Source of the DNA: an uncultured Synergistales bacterium
GTDB taxonomy: Bacteria > Synergistota > Synergistia > Synergistales > Aminobacteriaceae
DNA length: 47,974 nt
NCBI GenBank assembly: GCA_905233525.1
Contig: CAJOEW010000003.1
Coordinates: forward strand, 1-47,974
Direction of reading: 5' to 3'
A program made the translations under genes and the position numbers. Positions 8,795 through 17,083 of the stretch are shown here, piece after piece; position 1 is the stretch's first letter, and each line of letters starts with the position of its first letter. Under the pieces are notes generated by a model. That model searched no databases, had not been told where the DNA came from, and saw nothing but the letters and a program-made list of their open reading frames with translations.

Positions 8795-9817
8795 TTAAAA
8801 ATCTTCGTCCTCAATATTGCTTCTGAATAACGTATATTCGCGCATAAATGTTAAAACGCATGTTCCTGTAGAGCCGTTACGGTTTTTAGCCACGCGCAAT
8901 TCTGCTTTACTATTTTGATCAGGCTTGGGATTTTTTTCAGTGTAATAATCTTCACGGTATAACAACATTACAATGTCAGCGTCCTGTTCAATTGCGCCGG
9001 AGTCCCTTAAATCTGATAGTTGCGGCTTTTTTTCGGTGCGTTTCTCTGCTTCTCGTGATAACTGCGATAAAGCGATTACAGGGCATTCAACTTCACGAGC
9101 AACAATTTTTAAAAGACGTGATATCTCTGAAACTTCCTGTTGTCTGCTGTCAGGTCTTCGATCGCCTGTGCTCATTAACTGTAAATAATCGACGATAATT
9201 AACGCTAATTCAGGATGACGATTTTTAAAACGCCTGCACCTTGTTCGAAAATCCATTACGCTTAAATCCGAGTCATCGTTAATATAAATATTGCGTCCTG
9301 ATAAAAATTTCGCCGCGCTGTTTAATTTGTCCCAATCTTCAACGCCGAATGTTCCATTATTCATGCTGGCCATATTAACTTGAGCTTCAGCCGCAAACAT
9401 TCTACGTACTAATTGTTCGGCGGACATCTCTAGACTAAAAATCAATATATACGGATTGTTGCCTATGCCGCCTCCGAATTGAGCGATATTTAAAGCTAGA
9501 GCCGTTTTACCCATTGAAGGACGAGCCGCCAAAATATTTAAGCTGCCTGGCTGAAAACCTGTTATTAAATTGTCAAGATCCTGAAAACCTGAAGGGAATC
9601 CCGTAACACTTGAACCTGTAGAATTATAAGCGTCTTCAATTTTTTTGAACGCAGGAGCAATTAAATCACGTAACGCCGTAAAATCCGAAGATTTTTTCAT
9701 GCGTGCAGCTTCAAAAATTAATTCTTCCGCTTTCTCTATAATTCTTTGGCTTTCAAGTTCACGGTTATGCGCCAAATTTATAATTTGATAGCCAGCCTCA
9801 ACAAGCCATTTCAGCAT
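8795..9817 (-). CDS. dnaB: Replicative DNA helicase DnaB, C-terminal RecA-type part of a split gene
   Basis: 340 residues covering the linker and the whole motor domain: ARPSMGKTALALN (Walker A), IFSLEMSAEQLVRRM, the IVDYLQLM Walker B block, ALSQLSREAEKR, and SDLRDSGAIEQDAD near the C-terminus. It unwinds DNA ahead of the replication fork as a hexamer. The frame begins at an ATG giving MLKWLVEAGYQI, which matches the helix just after the N-terminal domain. The N-terminal domain is in another frame upstream and overlaps by 20 bases. Compared with the family, about eight residues (normally of the IVRExxxLR type) are missing at the join. Either a natural two-piece helicase made by re-initiation, or a deletion or sequence error. 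Confidence 0.85.
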   Translation of the reverse strand: MLKWLVEAGYQIINLAHNRELESQRIIEKAEELIFEAARMKKSSDFTALRDLIAPAFKKIEDAYNSTGSSVTGFPSGFQDLDNLITGFQPGSLNILAARPSMGKTALALNIAQFGGGIGNNPYILIFSLEMSAEQLVRRMFAAEAQVNMASMNNGTFGVEDWDKLNSAAKFLSGRNIYINDDSDLSVMDFRTRCRRFKNRHPELALIIVDYLQLMSTGDRRPDSRQQEVSEISRLLKIVAREVECPVIALSQLSREAEKRTEKKPQLSDLRDSGAIEQDADIVMLLYREDYYTEKNPKPDQNSKAELRVAKNRNGSTGTCVLTFMREYTLFRSNIEDEDF

Positions 9818-10124
9818 AATAATCTACGTTAGCAGTACTTTTTATATTCGCGATTATGCTTGCTATAAAAGGCTGGCCTCCGACTCGTTCGAAAAGGTTT
9901 TTATTTTTGAGAGCCTCCGAAAATGTAACGAAATCCACCGGCATTTCTGATGAATACATCTCAACCATGACTTCCCATGCAAGTTTGTTATTGAAGTCGT
10001 AAAAATCATCAGCTCTCAACATTTCGACAGCAGTCCCTAAAGCGTCGCGCGATAATATACATGCACCAAGTACAGCGCGTTCAGCTTCAGGACTTTCTAT
10101 CGGTGATAATTGCTCTTCCTGCAT
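9798..10124 (-). CDS. dnaB: Replicative DNA helicase DnaB, N-terminal domain of a split gene
   Basis: 108 residues forming the helical N-terminal collar domain: SPEAERAVLGACI at the start, DDFYDFNNKLAWEVM, then VGGQPFIASI and TANVDYYAEM at the end, followed by TGA. In intact DnaB this domain binds primase and leads directly into the linker helix. Here the frame closes within three residues of the expected continuation. The start ATG overlaps the rplI stop by one base, the usual rplI-dnaB order. See the C-terminal part for the alternatives. Confidence 0.85.
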   Translation of the reverse strand: MQEEQLSPIESPEAERAVLGACILSRDALGTAVEMLRADDFYDFNNKLAWEVMVEMYSSEMPVDFVTFSEALKNKNLFERVGGQPFIASIIANIKSTANVDYYAEMAC

Positions 10125-10576
10125 TACTCGCCGGCTTCAACTTTCAAAACCATATCGGCCTGAACTCCTGTAAATAATTTCACTGTAACTTTATAATCGC
10201 CAGGTTGTTTAATGACTTCATCGAGCTTAATATTTTTTTTATCGAAGTCCTTTAAATTATGCTGCTTGATCAATTCATCAGCGACTTGTGCGGCCGTAAT
10301 GCTTCCGAATAATTTTCCATTGTCGCCGGTTTTTGCTGTGATCTTGATGATTTTATCCTGGATATTATTTTTTGTCTCAACGGCTTCGCTGTAGAGTTTC
10401 TCATTTAATTTTTTCAAGCGCGCCTGTTCATTTTTCCATTCGTTTAATTTTGCCGGTGTAGCTTCGATCGCGAGTCCTTTAGGAATTAAAAAATTTCTCG
10501 CATGGCCGTCACTGACATCGATCAATTCTCCGGCCTTACCTAATTTATTAACGTCCGATTTTAAAATTACTTTCAT
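10124..10576 (-). CDS. rplI: 50S ribosomal protein L9
   Basis: 150 residues, full length. The N-terminal rRNA-binding domain starts [20 protein letters not shown] and contains the family signature [15 protein letters not shown] long connecting helix (about 45-75) and the C-terminal domain ([15 protein letters not shown]) follow. Binds 23S rRNA near the L1 stalk base. A strong AGGAGG lies 11 bases before the ATG. Immediately upstream of dnaB with a one-base overlap. It follows livF by 63 bases with no terminator between, so it may receive some transcription from the liv genes. Confidence 0.95.
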   Translation of the reverse strand: MKVILKSDVNKLGKAGELIDVSDGHARNFLIPKGLAIEATPAKLNEWKNEQARLKKLNEKLYSEAVETKNNIQDKIIKITAKTGDNGKLFGSITAAQVADELIKQHNLKDFDKKNIKLDEVIKQPGDYKVTVKLFTGVQADMVLKVEAGE

Positions 10577-10639
10577 GATAAAAAAAATCCTCCTGAAATT
10601 TTTAAACTAACACGCAAATAATATCACGCTCAAAAATTA

Positions 10640-11359
10640 TTAAGCACCATGGCCAAGATACGCTGATTTAATGTCGCTGTCTTCTAATAAATCTTTGCTG
10701 GCACCTTCTTTTAATAATCTTCCTGTCTGCAAAACGTAAGCCCTGTGTGATAATAATAATGCTTGTTTCGCGTTCTGTTCGACTAATAAAATGCTCACGC
10801 CCTGTTCGTTAATGCGCTTAAGCTCTTTGAAAATACCTTGTATAACGATCGGCGCAAGTCCCAAGCTCGGCTCATCAAGTAATAAAATTTTTGGTCTTGC
10901 CATTAACGCGCGTGCTATTGCCAACATTTGCTGCTCGCCGCCTGATAATGTGCCTGCGTATTGTTTTAAACGTTCTTGCAAAATCGGAAATAACGAGAAC
11001 ACCCATTCATAATCATTTTTAATTTCTGTTTTGTCCTTACGGGTGAATGCTCCTATTTTTAAATTTTCCTCGACTGTTAAACTTGAAAACACGCGTCGGC
11101 CTTCTGGTACTAACGATAAACCTGAACGGACGATTTTATAATTATGACGCGACAACGGATAACTATCTAAAAAAATTTCGCCCTTTGAGATTTTCACCAT
11201 GCCCATTAACGCATTCATAAAAGTGCTTTTACCTGCACCATTAGCTCCGATTACTGATACTATTTCATTCTCAAAAAGCTTTAACGAAAATCCGGCCAAT
11301 GCTTGAATAGCTCCGTAATTGACACAAAGCCCGCGAGCTTCTAATAAAATTTTTGACAT
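10640..11359 (-). CDS. livF: Branched-chain amino acid ABC transporter, ATP-binding protein LivF
   Basis: 239 residues, the usual LivF length. Walker A GANGAGKST, signature LSGGEQQMLAIARALM, Walker B ILLLDEPSLGLAP and the switch His in LLVEQNAKQ are all present. One of the two ATPases that power uptake of Leu, Ile and Val (or related amino acids). Last gene of the livK-H-M-G-F cluster, starting 6 bases after livG. The C-terminal end (LLEDSDIKSAYLG) is typical for the subfamily. Confidence 0.92.
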   Translation of the reverse strand: MSKILLEARGLCVNYGAIQALAGFSLKLFENEIVSVIGANGAGKSTFMNALMGMVKISKGEIFLDSYPLSRHNYKIVRSGLSLVPEGRRVFSSLTVEENLKIGAFTRKDKTEIKNDYEWVFSLFPILQERLKQYAGTLSGGEQQMLAIARALMARPKILLLDEPSLGLAPIVIQGIFKELKRINEQGVSILLVEQNAKQALLLSHRAYVLQTGRLLKEGASKDLLEDSDIKSAYLGHGA

Positions 11360-11365
11360 GGCGTT

Positions 11366-12199
11366 TTAAATTTCCTCCTCGCCTGTTCCTAAATATGCCG
11401 CTAAAACTTCCGGATTATTTTGGATTTCTGAGCCTGAACCTTCCGCGATCTTCTCTCCGAAATTTAAGCATATAACATGAGGGCATATATTCATGATCAA
11501 ATCCATATGGTGCTCAATTACTAAAATCGTAAGCTTGAAATCTTTATGAATGCCCGTAATTAAATTATTAAGCTCAAAAACTTCTTCGGGATTCATTCCT
11601 GCTGCCGGCTCATCGAGTAATAATATTTCAGGCGATAAAGCTAATGCTCTCGCAATTTCCAAACGTCTCTGCATTCCATACGGTAAAGTTCCTGCGGCCT
11701 GGTCTGCTCTGTCTGCTAAACCGACTCGCGCTAATAATTCAAGGCTGTTTAGTTTTAACGTCCTTTCAGAATTTCGCCAGCGTCCTAAATGTAAAAGAGC
11801 GTCAAAAAATCCGTAATTGATTTTCGGATCAGGTTTGACCGCCGGTTGAATGCTTCCTAAAAAATTTTCACGATAAGAATTTATATAATGATTTTGCGCG
11901 GCTGTCATGACATTTTCTAAAACACTGGAGCGCGTAAATAATCTCAAGTTCTGAAATGTGCGGGCTATTCCCAATCTGTTTATCTGGTAAGCTTTTAACG
12001 GTGTTATGTCGCGTCCGTTCAAAAATATTTTTCCTGCAGTCGGACTATAAACGCCGGTTATAACGTTAAAAATTGTTGTTTTGCCTGCGCCGTTCGGACC
12101 TATTATACCAGTTATGGAACCGTCGGAAATTTTGAAGCTCATATGATCTAAAGCCTTGACTCCGCCGAATGCCATATCAATATTTACAAGCTCAAGCAT
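11366..12199 (-). CDS. livG: Branched-chain amino acid ABC transporter, ATP-binding protein LivG
   Basis: 277 residues. Walker A GPNGAGKTT, the LivG-type signature LPYGMQRRLEIARALA (in place of LSGGQ), Walker B ILLLDEPAAGMNP and the switch His in VIEHHMD. The long insert after ARTFQNLRLF is characteristic of LivG. Partners with LivF below the LivH/LivM channel. The start overlaps the livM stop by 8 bases, which implies coupled translation. Confidence 0.92.
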   Translation of the reverse strand: MLELVNIDMAFGGVKALDHMSFKISDGSITGIIGPNGAGKTTIFNVITGVYSPTAGKIFLNGRDITPLKAYQINRLGIARTFQNLRLFTRSSVLENVMTAAQNHYINSYRENFLGSIQPAVKPDPKINYGFFDALLHLGRWRNSERTLKLNSLELLARVGLADRADQAAGTLPYGMQRRLEIARALALSPEILLLDEPAAGMNPEEVFELNNLITGIHKDFKLTILVIEHHMDLIMNICPHVICLNFGEKIAEGSGSEIQNNPEVLAAYLGTGEEEI

Positions 12200-13100
12200 T
12201 ATTCTTTTTACCTCCGAACTTTAAAAAATCCCATAATTCACGGCTGCCCATGAGTCCTTCCGGCCTGAATACCATTATCACAACGAGCAAGACTCCGTAA
12301 ATTAACATTCTGTACTGTGAAATATCCCTAAAGTATTCCATTATGAGAGTAATAGCTGCTGAACCTAAAATAGTTCCGCTCATTGAACCTAAGCCGCCAA
12401 AAACTACGATCGCTGTCAATTCCGTGGACTTCATCATATCGAACATCGAAGGCTGTATAAAACTCATATAACCGCCTAATAAAGCTCCTGATATTCCGCA
12501 ATAGAACGCCGATATCAATAAAGCCTTCATTCTTGTGCGAGGAGTGTTAAAGCCTAATAATGAAGCTGCTATGATGTCATCGCGCGAAGCTTTTAATTCT
12601 CGTCCTATATTGCTTTCAAGCATGTTAAACGTAAAAATCGCGAGCATTATAAAAATTATCACAGCCGTAAATCTCGTAGTATATGGATCGATTCCAGGAA
12701 AACCTCTTGAGCCTCGTGTTAATGACTGCCAATTTTCTATTATGAGCCTTATAGCTTCTCCAAGTCCTATTGAAGCAATTGCATAATAATCGCCTGTTAA
12801 TTTTAATGTCGGGATTCCTATCAGCCACGCTATTAAAACCGCCATAAAACCGCCTGCGATAATTGCCGGTATGTAATGAACGCCATATCTGACTGTTAAA
12901 ATTGCTGTCGTGTATGCTCCAAGCGCCATATATGCAGCATGGCCAAGCGTAAAAATTCCTGTGAAGCCCGTTAAAATTGATACGCCCATCGCCGCAATAC
13001 AGTTAATGCACGTTAAAATTATTATGCCTTCCTGATAACCGCCTAAAGGCCAAAACGCTAAAGCAATTCCGATTATGATTAAAAAAATATTTCGTTTCAT
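12192..13100 (-). CDS. livM: Branched-chain amino acid ABC transporter permease LivM
   Basis: 302 residues with about eight to ten membrane spans. Family landmarks are GYTGIFTLGHAAYMALGAYT-like sequence (here TGFTGIFTLGHAAYMALG), LTGDYYAIASIGLGE and the C-terminal VVFGGLGSMSGTILG loop that contacts the ATPase. Forms the inner-membrane channel with LivH. Starts two bases after the livH stop. Confidence 0.92.
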   Translation of the reverse strand: MKRNIFLIIIGIALAFWPLGGYQEGIIILTCINCIAAMGVSILTGFTGIFTLGHAAYMALGAYTTAILTVRYGVHYIPAIIAGGFMAVLIAWLIGIPTLKLTGDYYAIASIGLGEAIRLIIENWQSLTRGSRGFPGIDPYTTRFTAVIIFIMLAIFTFNMLESNIGRELKASRDDIIAASLLGFNTPRTRMKALLISAFYCGISGALLGGYMSFIQPSMFDMMKSTELTAIVVFGGLGSMSGTILGSAAITLIMEYFRDISQYRMLIYGVLLVVIMVFRPEGLMGSRELWDFLKFGGKKNNA

Positions 13101-13102
13101 GT

Positions 13103-13999
13103 TTAAATTTTCTCACTTATCTTTTTACCGAAGAATCCTGCCGGACTGATCAATAACATTATTACGAGCAATGAATACACAACTAAATCACGCATTTGAG
13201 AACTTATAAAACCTGCCGTCAACATTTCAGCAAGTCCTAAAATTAAACTTCCTGCGACAGCGCCAGGCAATGATCCTAAACCTCCGATAACTGCCGCAAC
13301 AAATGCCTTAGTCGTTATATTTCCTAACTGAGGATATAAACTGTAACGCACTGATAAAAATACGCCTCCGACCGCAGCTAAAACTCCTGCTACAAAAAAT
13401 ACAAGGCTTATTAAAAACGTGACATTAACTCCCATTAAGCCGGCTGTTTTTATATCACAGGCTGCAGCTCGAATCGCTAATCCCCAACGCGTACGAGATA
13501 AAAATAATTGCAGCAGACTCAAAAAAATTACAGCCGTCACAAGTGATAATACGTCCGATGAGCTTATTGTTATGCCTTCCCATAAATTAAATACGCCTGT
13601 CGGAAATGTGCTTCTAGGCAACGCGCGTATACGTCCTCCAACCGTAACGACAAATAAATTTTCAATGATGATATTTACACCCATTGAAGCTATCAATAAA
13701 TATAACGTTATCGGCGTGCGTTCTCTTATCGGTTTATATGCAAGTCTTTCTGTAACGACAGCCGTTAATCCTGAAGCTAATAAGGCTCCTAACATTGAGA
13801 ACGGCACACTATATCCCCATTGAGTCAATAAATAATAACAGGCATATCCGCCAACAACTAAGAATCCGCCGTGAGCAAAATTTGAAAATAATAATATCGA
13901 ATATACAAGCGAATAACCGACAGCGATTAAAGCGTATACACTCCCAAGCGATAAGCCGTTGATTATTTGCTGTACGAACGTTGAAAAAGTGAATGACAA
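13103..13999 (-). CDS. livH: Branched-chain amino acid ABC transporter permease LivH
   Basis: 298 residues, highly hydrophobic. Has the LivH opening QQIINGLSLGSVYALIAVGY, the NFAHGGFLVVGGY segment, and the coupling loop AAVIGGLGSLPGAVAGS. The start is TTG behind TGGAGG. The gap to livK (114 bases) holds a hairpin that probably reduces read-through from livK into this gene. Confidence 0.92.
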   Translation of the reverse strand: MSFTFSTFVQQIINGLSLGSVYALIAVGYSLVYSILLFSNFAHGGFLVVGGYACYYLLTQWGYSVPFSMLGALLASGLTAVVTERLAYKPIRERTPITLYLLIASMGVNIIIENLFVVTVGGRIRALPRSTFPTGVFNLWEGITISSSDVLSLVTAVIFLSLLQLFLSRTRWGLAIRAAACDIKTAGLMGVNVTFLISLVFFVAGVLAAVGGVFLSVRYSLYPQLGNITTKAFVAAVIGGLGSLPGAVAGSLILGLAEMLTAGFISSQMRDLVVYSLLVIMLLISPAGFFGKKISEKI

Positions 14000-14020
14000 A
14001 ATATTTTTGATACCTCCATA

Positions 14021-14075
14021 ATAAAAACGTCCGCCGGATTTTTTTTAAAAGCGTTTTTGATTCCTGACGGACGTT
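14021..14075 (-). terminator. Hairpin between livK and livH, likely partial terminator or RNA-stabilising stem
   Basis: AACGTCCG (14026-14033) pairs with CGGACGTT (14068-14075), extended by a few more pairs inside. On the minus strand the stem is followed by TTTTTAT. Such stems after a binding-protein gene typically give higher livK than permease expression. The short T tract suggests it is leaky. Confidence 0.5.
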
Positions 14076-14113
14076 GAAAAATTTGATTACGTTTTAAAAT
14101 CGCAGGTTAAAAA

Positions 14114-15262
14114 TTATTCCGGCCTGATCTTTTCGCAGAATAAAGCTTTTCTCTGTTCAGGATCACAACGTAAAATTACGCCGTCCTTATCTTTTGGATT
14201 ATGATACTCATCCATCGTTAAAACGCAGTGTAATAATTTCAAGTCCTTTGTTTTTTCGAGGGCATCACGAATTTTTTCAGGCTCAGTGCTTCCAGCGCGT
14301 TCGATTGCGTCCTTTAACCAGTATACGCAGTCATAAGCCATAACAGCATTCATAAATTCTTGACACTCTGTACCGGCTGAAGCTAAATATTTATCAAAGA
14401 ATTCTTTTAACGTAGGATCATATCTGTCAACATGACTTACCCAATATGTATTGCGCAGCGTGTCTTCTGAAATTTCCCACATAAAATCGCCGTAACCATC
14501 ACCGCCGACTATTGAAGTTTCAATTCCTAATTCGCGGGCTTGTCTGACTGCTAACGGTAAAGATTTGCCCATGAACGGAAATATTAAAACGTCCGCGCCT
14601 GCGTCTTTGATGTTTGTAAGCTGTGATCTGAAATCAACATCATCGCCTCTAAATCCTTCGTCAGCAATAATTTTACCGCCTGACTTCTCAAAACTCGCTA
14701 TGAAAAATTCACGCTGGCCTTGTGAATAATCGCTTGATACGTCATAAAGAATCGCGGCTGTTTTAGCTTTAAGAGTCTTGAATGCAAATTGAGCCATGAT
14801 CGCACCCTGATAAGGATCTAAAAAACAAATCCTGAAATTATACGGCCTGACCTTACCTGATTCATCAATGGTTACTAACGGATTCGTCGGCAATGTTCCT
14901 AAATGTGCAACATGCCCTCTGTTAAAAACAGGTGCTGCTGCAATACAAAGACCTGAACCGCTCGGACCGATCGCTGCTACAACTTTATCCTGTTCAACTA
15001 ATCTGCGTGCAGCGTTTACCATATCTTCCTGTCTTGTTCTGCAATCATACATAACAACTTCAAGAGGACGGCCTAAAACTCCTCCGGCTGCGTTAATTTC
15101 AGCGACAGCTATTTTTATACTCTCAACTTCTGCAACACCATAAGCCGCAAAATCACCCGTTACTGTAGCAATTTCACCGATCTTAATTGGTTCAGCAGCA
15201 TAAGAACAGGAAAATGATACGAGCGAAAATAATAAAACGAGTGCCAAAAATTTCGACTTCAA
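14114..15262 (-). CDS. livK: Branched-chain amino acid ABC transporter substrate-binding protein
   Basis: Periplasmic receptor of the Leu/Ile/Val-binding family. A signal peptide (MKSKFLALVLLF, core to about residue 18, then CSYAAEP) precedes the typical mature start IKIGEIATVTGDFAAYG. The ligand-binding loop region AIGPSGSGLCIA and the hinge-side strand AAILYDVSSDYSQG are visible. I chose the TTG at 15262, which lies 8 bases after AGGTG; a TTG at 15280 would add six residues but has no ribosome binding site. First gene of the liv operon, so its promoter should lie in the 15263-15315 gap or further upstream. Confidence 0.88.
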   Translation of the reverse strand: MKSKFLALVLLFSLVSFSCSYAAEPIKIGEIATVTGDFAAYGVAEVESIKIAVAEINAAGGVLGRPLEVVMYDCRTRQEDMVNAARRLVEQDKVVAAIGPSGSGLCIAAAPVFNRGHVAHLGTLPTNPLVTIDESGKVRPYNFRICFLDPYQGAIMAQFAFKTLKAKTAAILYDVSSDYSQGQREFFIASFEKSGGKIIADEGFRGDDVDFRSQLTNIKDAGADVLIFPFMGKSLPLAVRQARELGIETSIVGGDGYGDFMWEISEDTLRNTYWVSHVDRYDPTLKEFFDKYLASAGTECQEFMNAVMAYDCVYWLKDAIERAGSTEPEKIRDALEKTKDLKLLHCVLTMDEYHNPKDKDGVILRCDPEQRKALFCEKIRPE

Positions 15263-15315
15263 AAAAATGCACCTCTTCAAAAAAAAATTTGTCTGAAAAT
15301 TTTAACACATGCTAT

Positions 15316-16161
15316 TTAAAATCTTTCGACCTTAAAAATTTTCTCAAGTTCTGCCGAACGAGCTTTTAATAATTCTGAATTCTTACTGTTTTGTAATTCC
15401 TGCATGATTTGATTTTTGACATCATCAAACGGAATTACGGCCTCTGGAATTTTTTCTTCAAGCTTGATTATATGCCAGCCGTATTGAGTTTTTACAGGTG
15501 CTGAAATATCGCCGGCGTTCTTTAAATTAAATGCTGCCTCTTCAAATTCATGCACCATGACACCGCGCGGAAATTCTCCTAAATCTCCACCGTTAGCCGC
15601 GCTGCCCGGATCAAGTGAAAATTCCTGCGCAAGCTCATCAAATGAAACGCCTTTTGATAATGCGCCTTGAATATCTGCAATAATATCAACGCTGTTTACA
15701 TCATCACTTATTAAAATATGTCTCGCGTGAATCTGTTCAGGTTTTGTGAAATAATCTTTTAAATGCTCGTCATAAAATTTTTTGATTTCTTCATCTGAGA
15801 TTTTAACGTCCTTAATTATTTCACGTACAGCAGCCTGAGCTAAAAGACCGCGCTTAATATTTTCAAGGGCTTCTTTAAATTCCGGCGTGTCATCAAGTTT
15901 TTTTTGTTCAGCGTCAAGAGCGAAGAGTCTCAGCGAAATAAATTCATCGAGTACCATTTTTTTGCCTTGCTCTGTTCCGTAAAACATAATTGCTTGAGGG
16001 CCCATACCCTGTAAAAATTGTAATATCTCGTTTTCTGTTATATCGATTCCATTAACGCGGGCGAGTACTTTTGTTTCTGAAACGTCCTTACTCTCTTCAG
16101 CATGTAACGCAGGAATAAATATAAACGTGAAAACTAAAGCTAATATTAAAAAACGCTTGAC
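15316..16161 (-). CDS. Periplasmic peptidyl-prolyl isomerase, PpiC/SurA type
   Basis: 281 residues. Signal peptide (MVKRFLILALVF, likely cleaved near ALHAEE), a SurA-like N-terminal chaperone segment (VNGIDITENEILQFLQG, with the DEFISLRLFALDA helix), then a parvulin domain beginning IHARHILIS and containing NGGDLGEFPRGVMV and YGWHIIKLEE. It helps fold secreted and outer-membrane proteins. The ATG at 16161 has AGGAGG 11 bases before it, so I reject the longer open frame to 16221. Divergent from the small membrane protein gene at 16263. Confidence 0.88.
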   Translation of the reverse strand, partial: VKRFLILALVFTFIFIPALHAEESKDVSETKVLARVNGIDITENEILQFLQGMGPQAIMFYGTEQGKKMVLDEFISLRLFALDAEQKKLDDTPEFKEALENIKRGLLAQAAVREIIKDVKISDEEIKKFYDEHLKDYFTKPEQIHARHILISDDVNSVDIIADIQGALSKGVSFDELAQEFSLDPGSAANGGDLGEFPRGVMVHEFEEAAFNLKNAGDISAPVKTQYGWHIIKLEEKIPEAVIPFDDVKNQIMQELQNSKNSELLKARSAELEKIFKVERF

Positions 16162-16262
16162 CATAAAAAAATTACCTCCTGAAAATTTTTCAAGCTGATT
16201 CATAATTTGAAAGTCTAGCATATAATTATTAAGCTATATAATTTTCAAGGAGCTGATCTAAT

Positions 16263-16538
16263 TTGCGAGTAGTGAATACACAAATTGTTTTAGGTCTTTC
16301 AATTTGGGTTTTAGGCTTTGCATTCATGGTAACAGGCTGGCTGATCGATGCTTTATTTGAACAGCGCGGAAGAATTGCAGCCAAGATATTTTATAAAACA
16401 GGAGCCTTAATCGTTGCATTGCCAGTTATATATGCATTATGGAAGACAGCCGGACTTTTATACACGAACAGATTTTATATTTCAACGTACATAAATAACG
16501 CCGTTCAATTTATACAGGACGCATTAAAAGTTTTATAA
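16263..16538 (+). CDS. Small membrane protein of unknown function
   Basis: 91 residues from a TTG 11 bases after AAGGAG. Two membrane spans: about 8-27 (VLGLSIWVLGFAFMVTGWLI) and 43-66. The rest is short and polar with an amphipathic C-terminal helix (NNAVQFIQDALKVL). I do not recognise a family. It starts a plus-strand trio: the next gene, a CPBP-type protease, begins 6 bases after its stop, and an exported unknown protein follows. The spacing suggests one operon and possibly a shared envelope role. Confidence 0.7.
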   Translation: MRVVNTQIVLGLSIWVLGFAFMVTGWLIDALFEQRGRIAAKIFYKTGALIVALPVIYALWKTAGLLYTNRFYISTYINNAVQFIQDALKVL

Positions 16539-16544
16539 ATAATA

Positions 16545-17081
16545 ATGCTGCGCGAGATCATAGGATTTTTTATAGCTTTAATTCTTTTATATTTTCCTTA
16601 TGAATGGTGCAAATACAGACACGAGGACGAAAGATCATACGGTTTGAAATGGTTTATGACTAAAAAATCAAGCCTCGATGTAATAATTGCATTGATATTG
16701 ACTCTTGCGCCTCTAACGATAATTTCAATTAACTGGCCTCCACAATTTGGGACAGGCGGCCCTCACAATCCGGATTTATTGAGAGCTTTAGATATGGCAG
16801 GCGGAGGAATAGCGGCGGCATTTATTGAGGAGACATTTTTTAGAGGCTGGCTTCAAACTTTATTAGCGCGCCACATGAAAATATATTCAGCAATTTTTTT
16901 GACGGCGTTAATTTTTTCATTGAGCCATTTAATTTTAATAACAGGCTGGCTTCGTGTAGCTACGTTTTTTCCAGGTTTAATAATGGGAATTTTAAGACAT
17001 CGCGGAGGATCTGTAATGCCTTCAATAATTTATCATGCTGTCTGTAATATTTGGGCGGTTTGGTTTATGCCGGTGATGTGA
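16545..17081 (+). CDS. CPBP-family intramembrane glutamic protease (CAAX/Abi type)
   Basis: 178 residues with about five to six membrane spans. The three family motifs are present in order: EETFFRGWL (EExxxR, catalytic Glu pair) near residues 97-105, a mid-span His in IFSLSHLIL, and the C-terminal IIYHAVCNIWAVW (HxxxN) motif. Members cleave within membranes, process peptides, or give bacteriocin immunity; the substrate cannot be told from sequence. Its stop is two bases before the start of the secreted protein gene, so that protein is a natural candidate partner. Confidence 0.82.
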   Translation: MLREIIGFFIALILLYFPYEWCKYRHEDERSYGLKWFMTKKSSLDVIIALILTLAPLTIISINWPPQFGTGGPHNPDLLRALDMAGGGIAAAFIEETFFRGWLQTLLARHMKIYSAIFLTALIFSLSHLILITGWLRVATFFPGLIMGILRHRGGSVMPSIIYHAVCNIWAVWFMPVM

Positions 17082-17083
17082 TC

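Noticed and set aside
9798-9817. Programmed ribosomal frameshift in dnaB
   Set aside because: There is no slippery heptamer at the overlap, and a simple frame change would still leave about eight family residues missing, so a deletion explains it better.
16162-16221. Upstream extension of the PpiC-type protein by 20 residues
   Set aside because: The extension would put a polar stretch before the signal peptide, and the AGGAGG site fits only the ATG at 16161.
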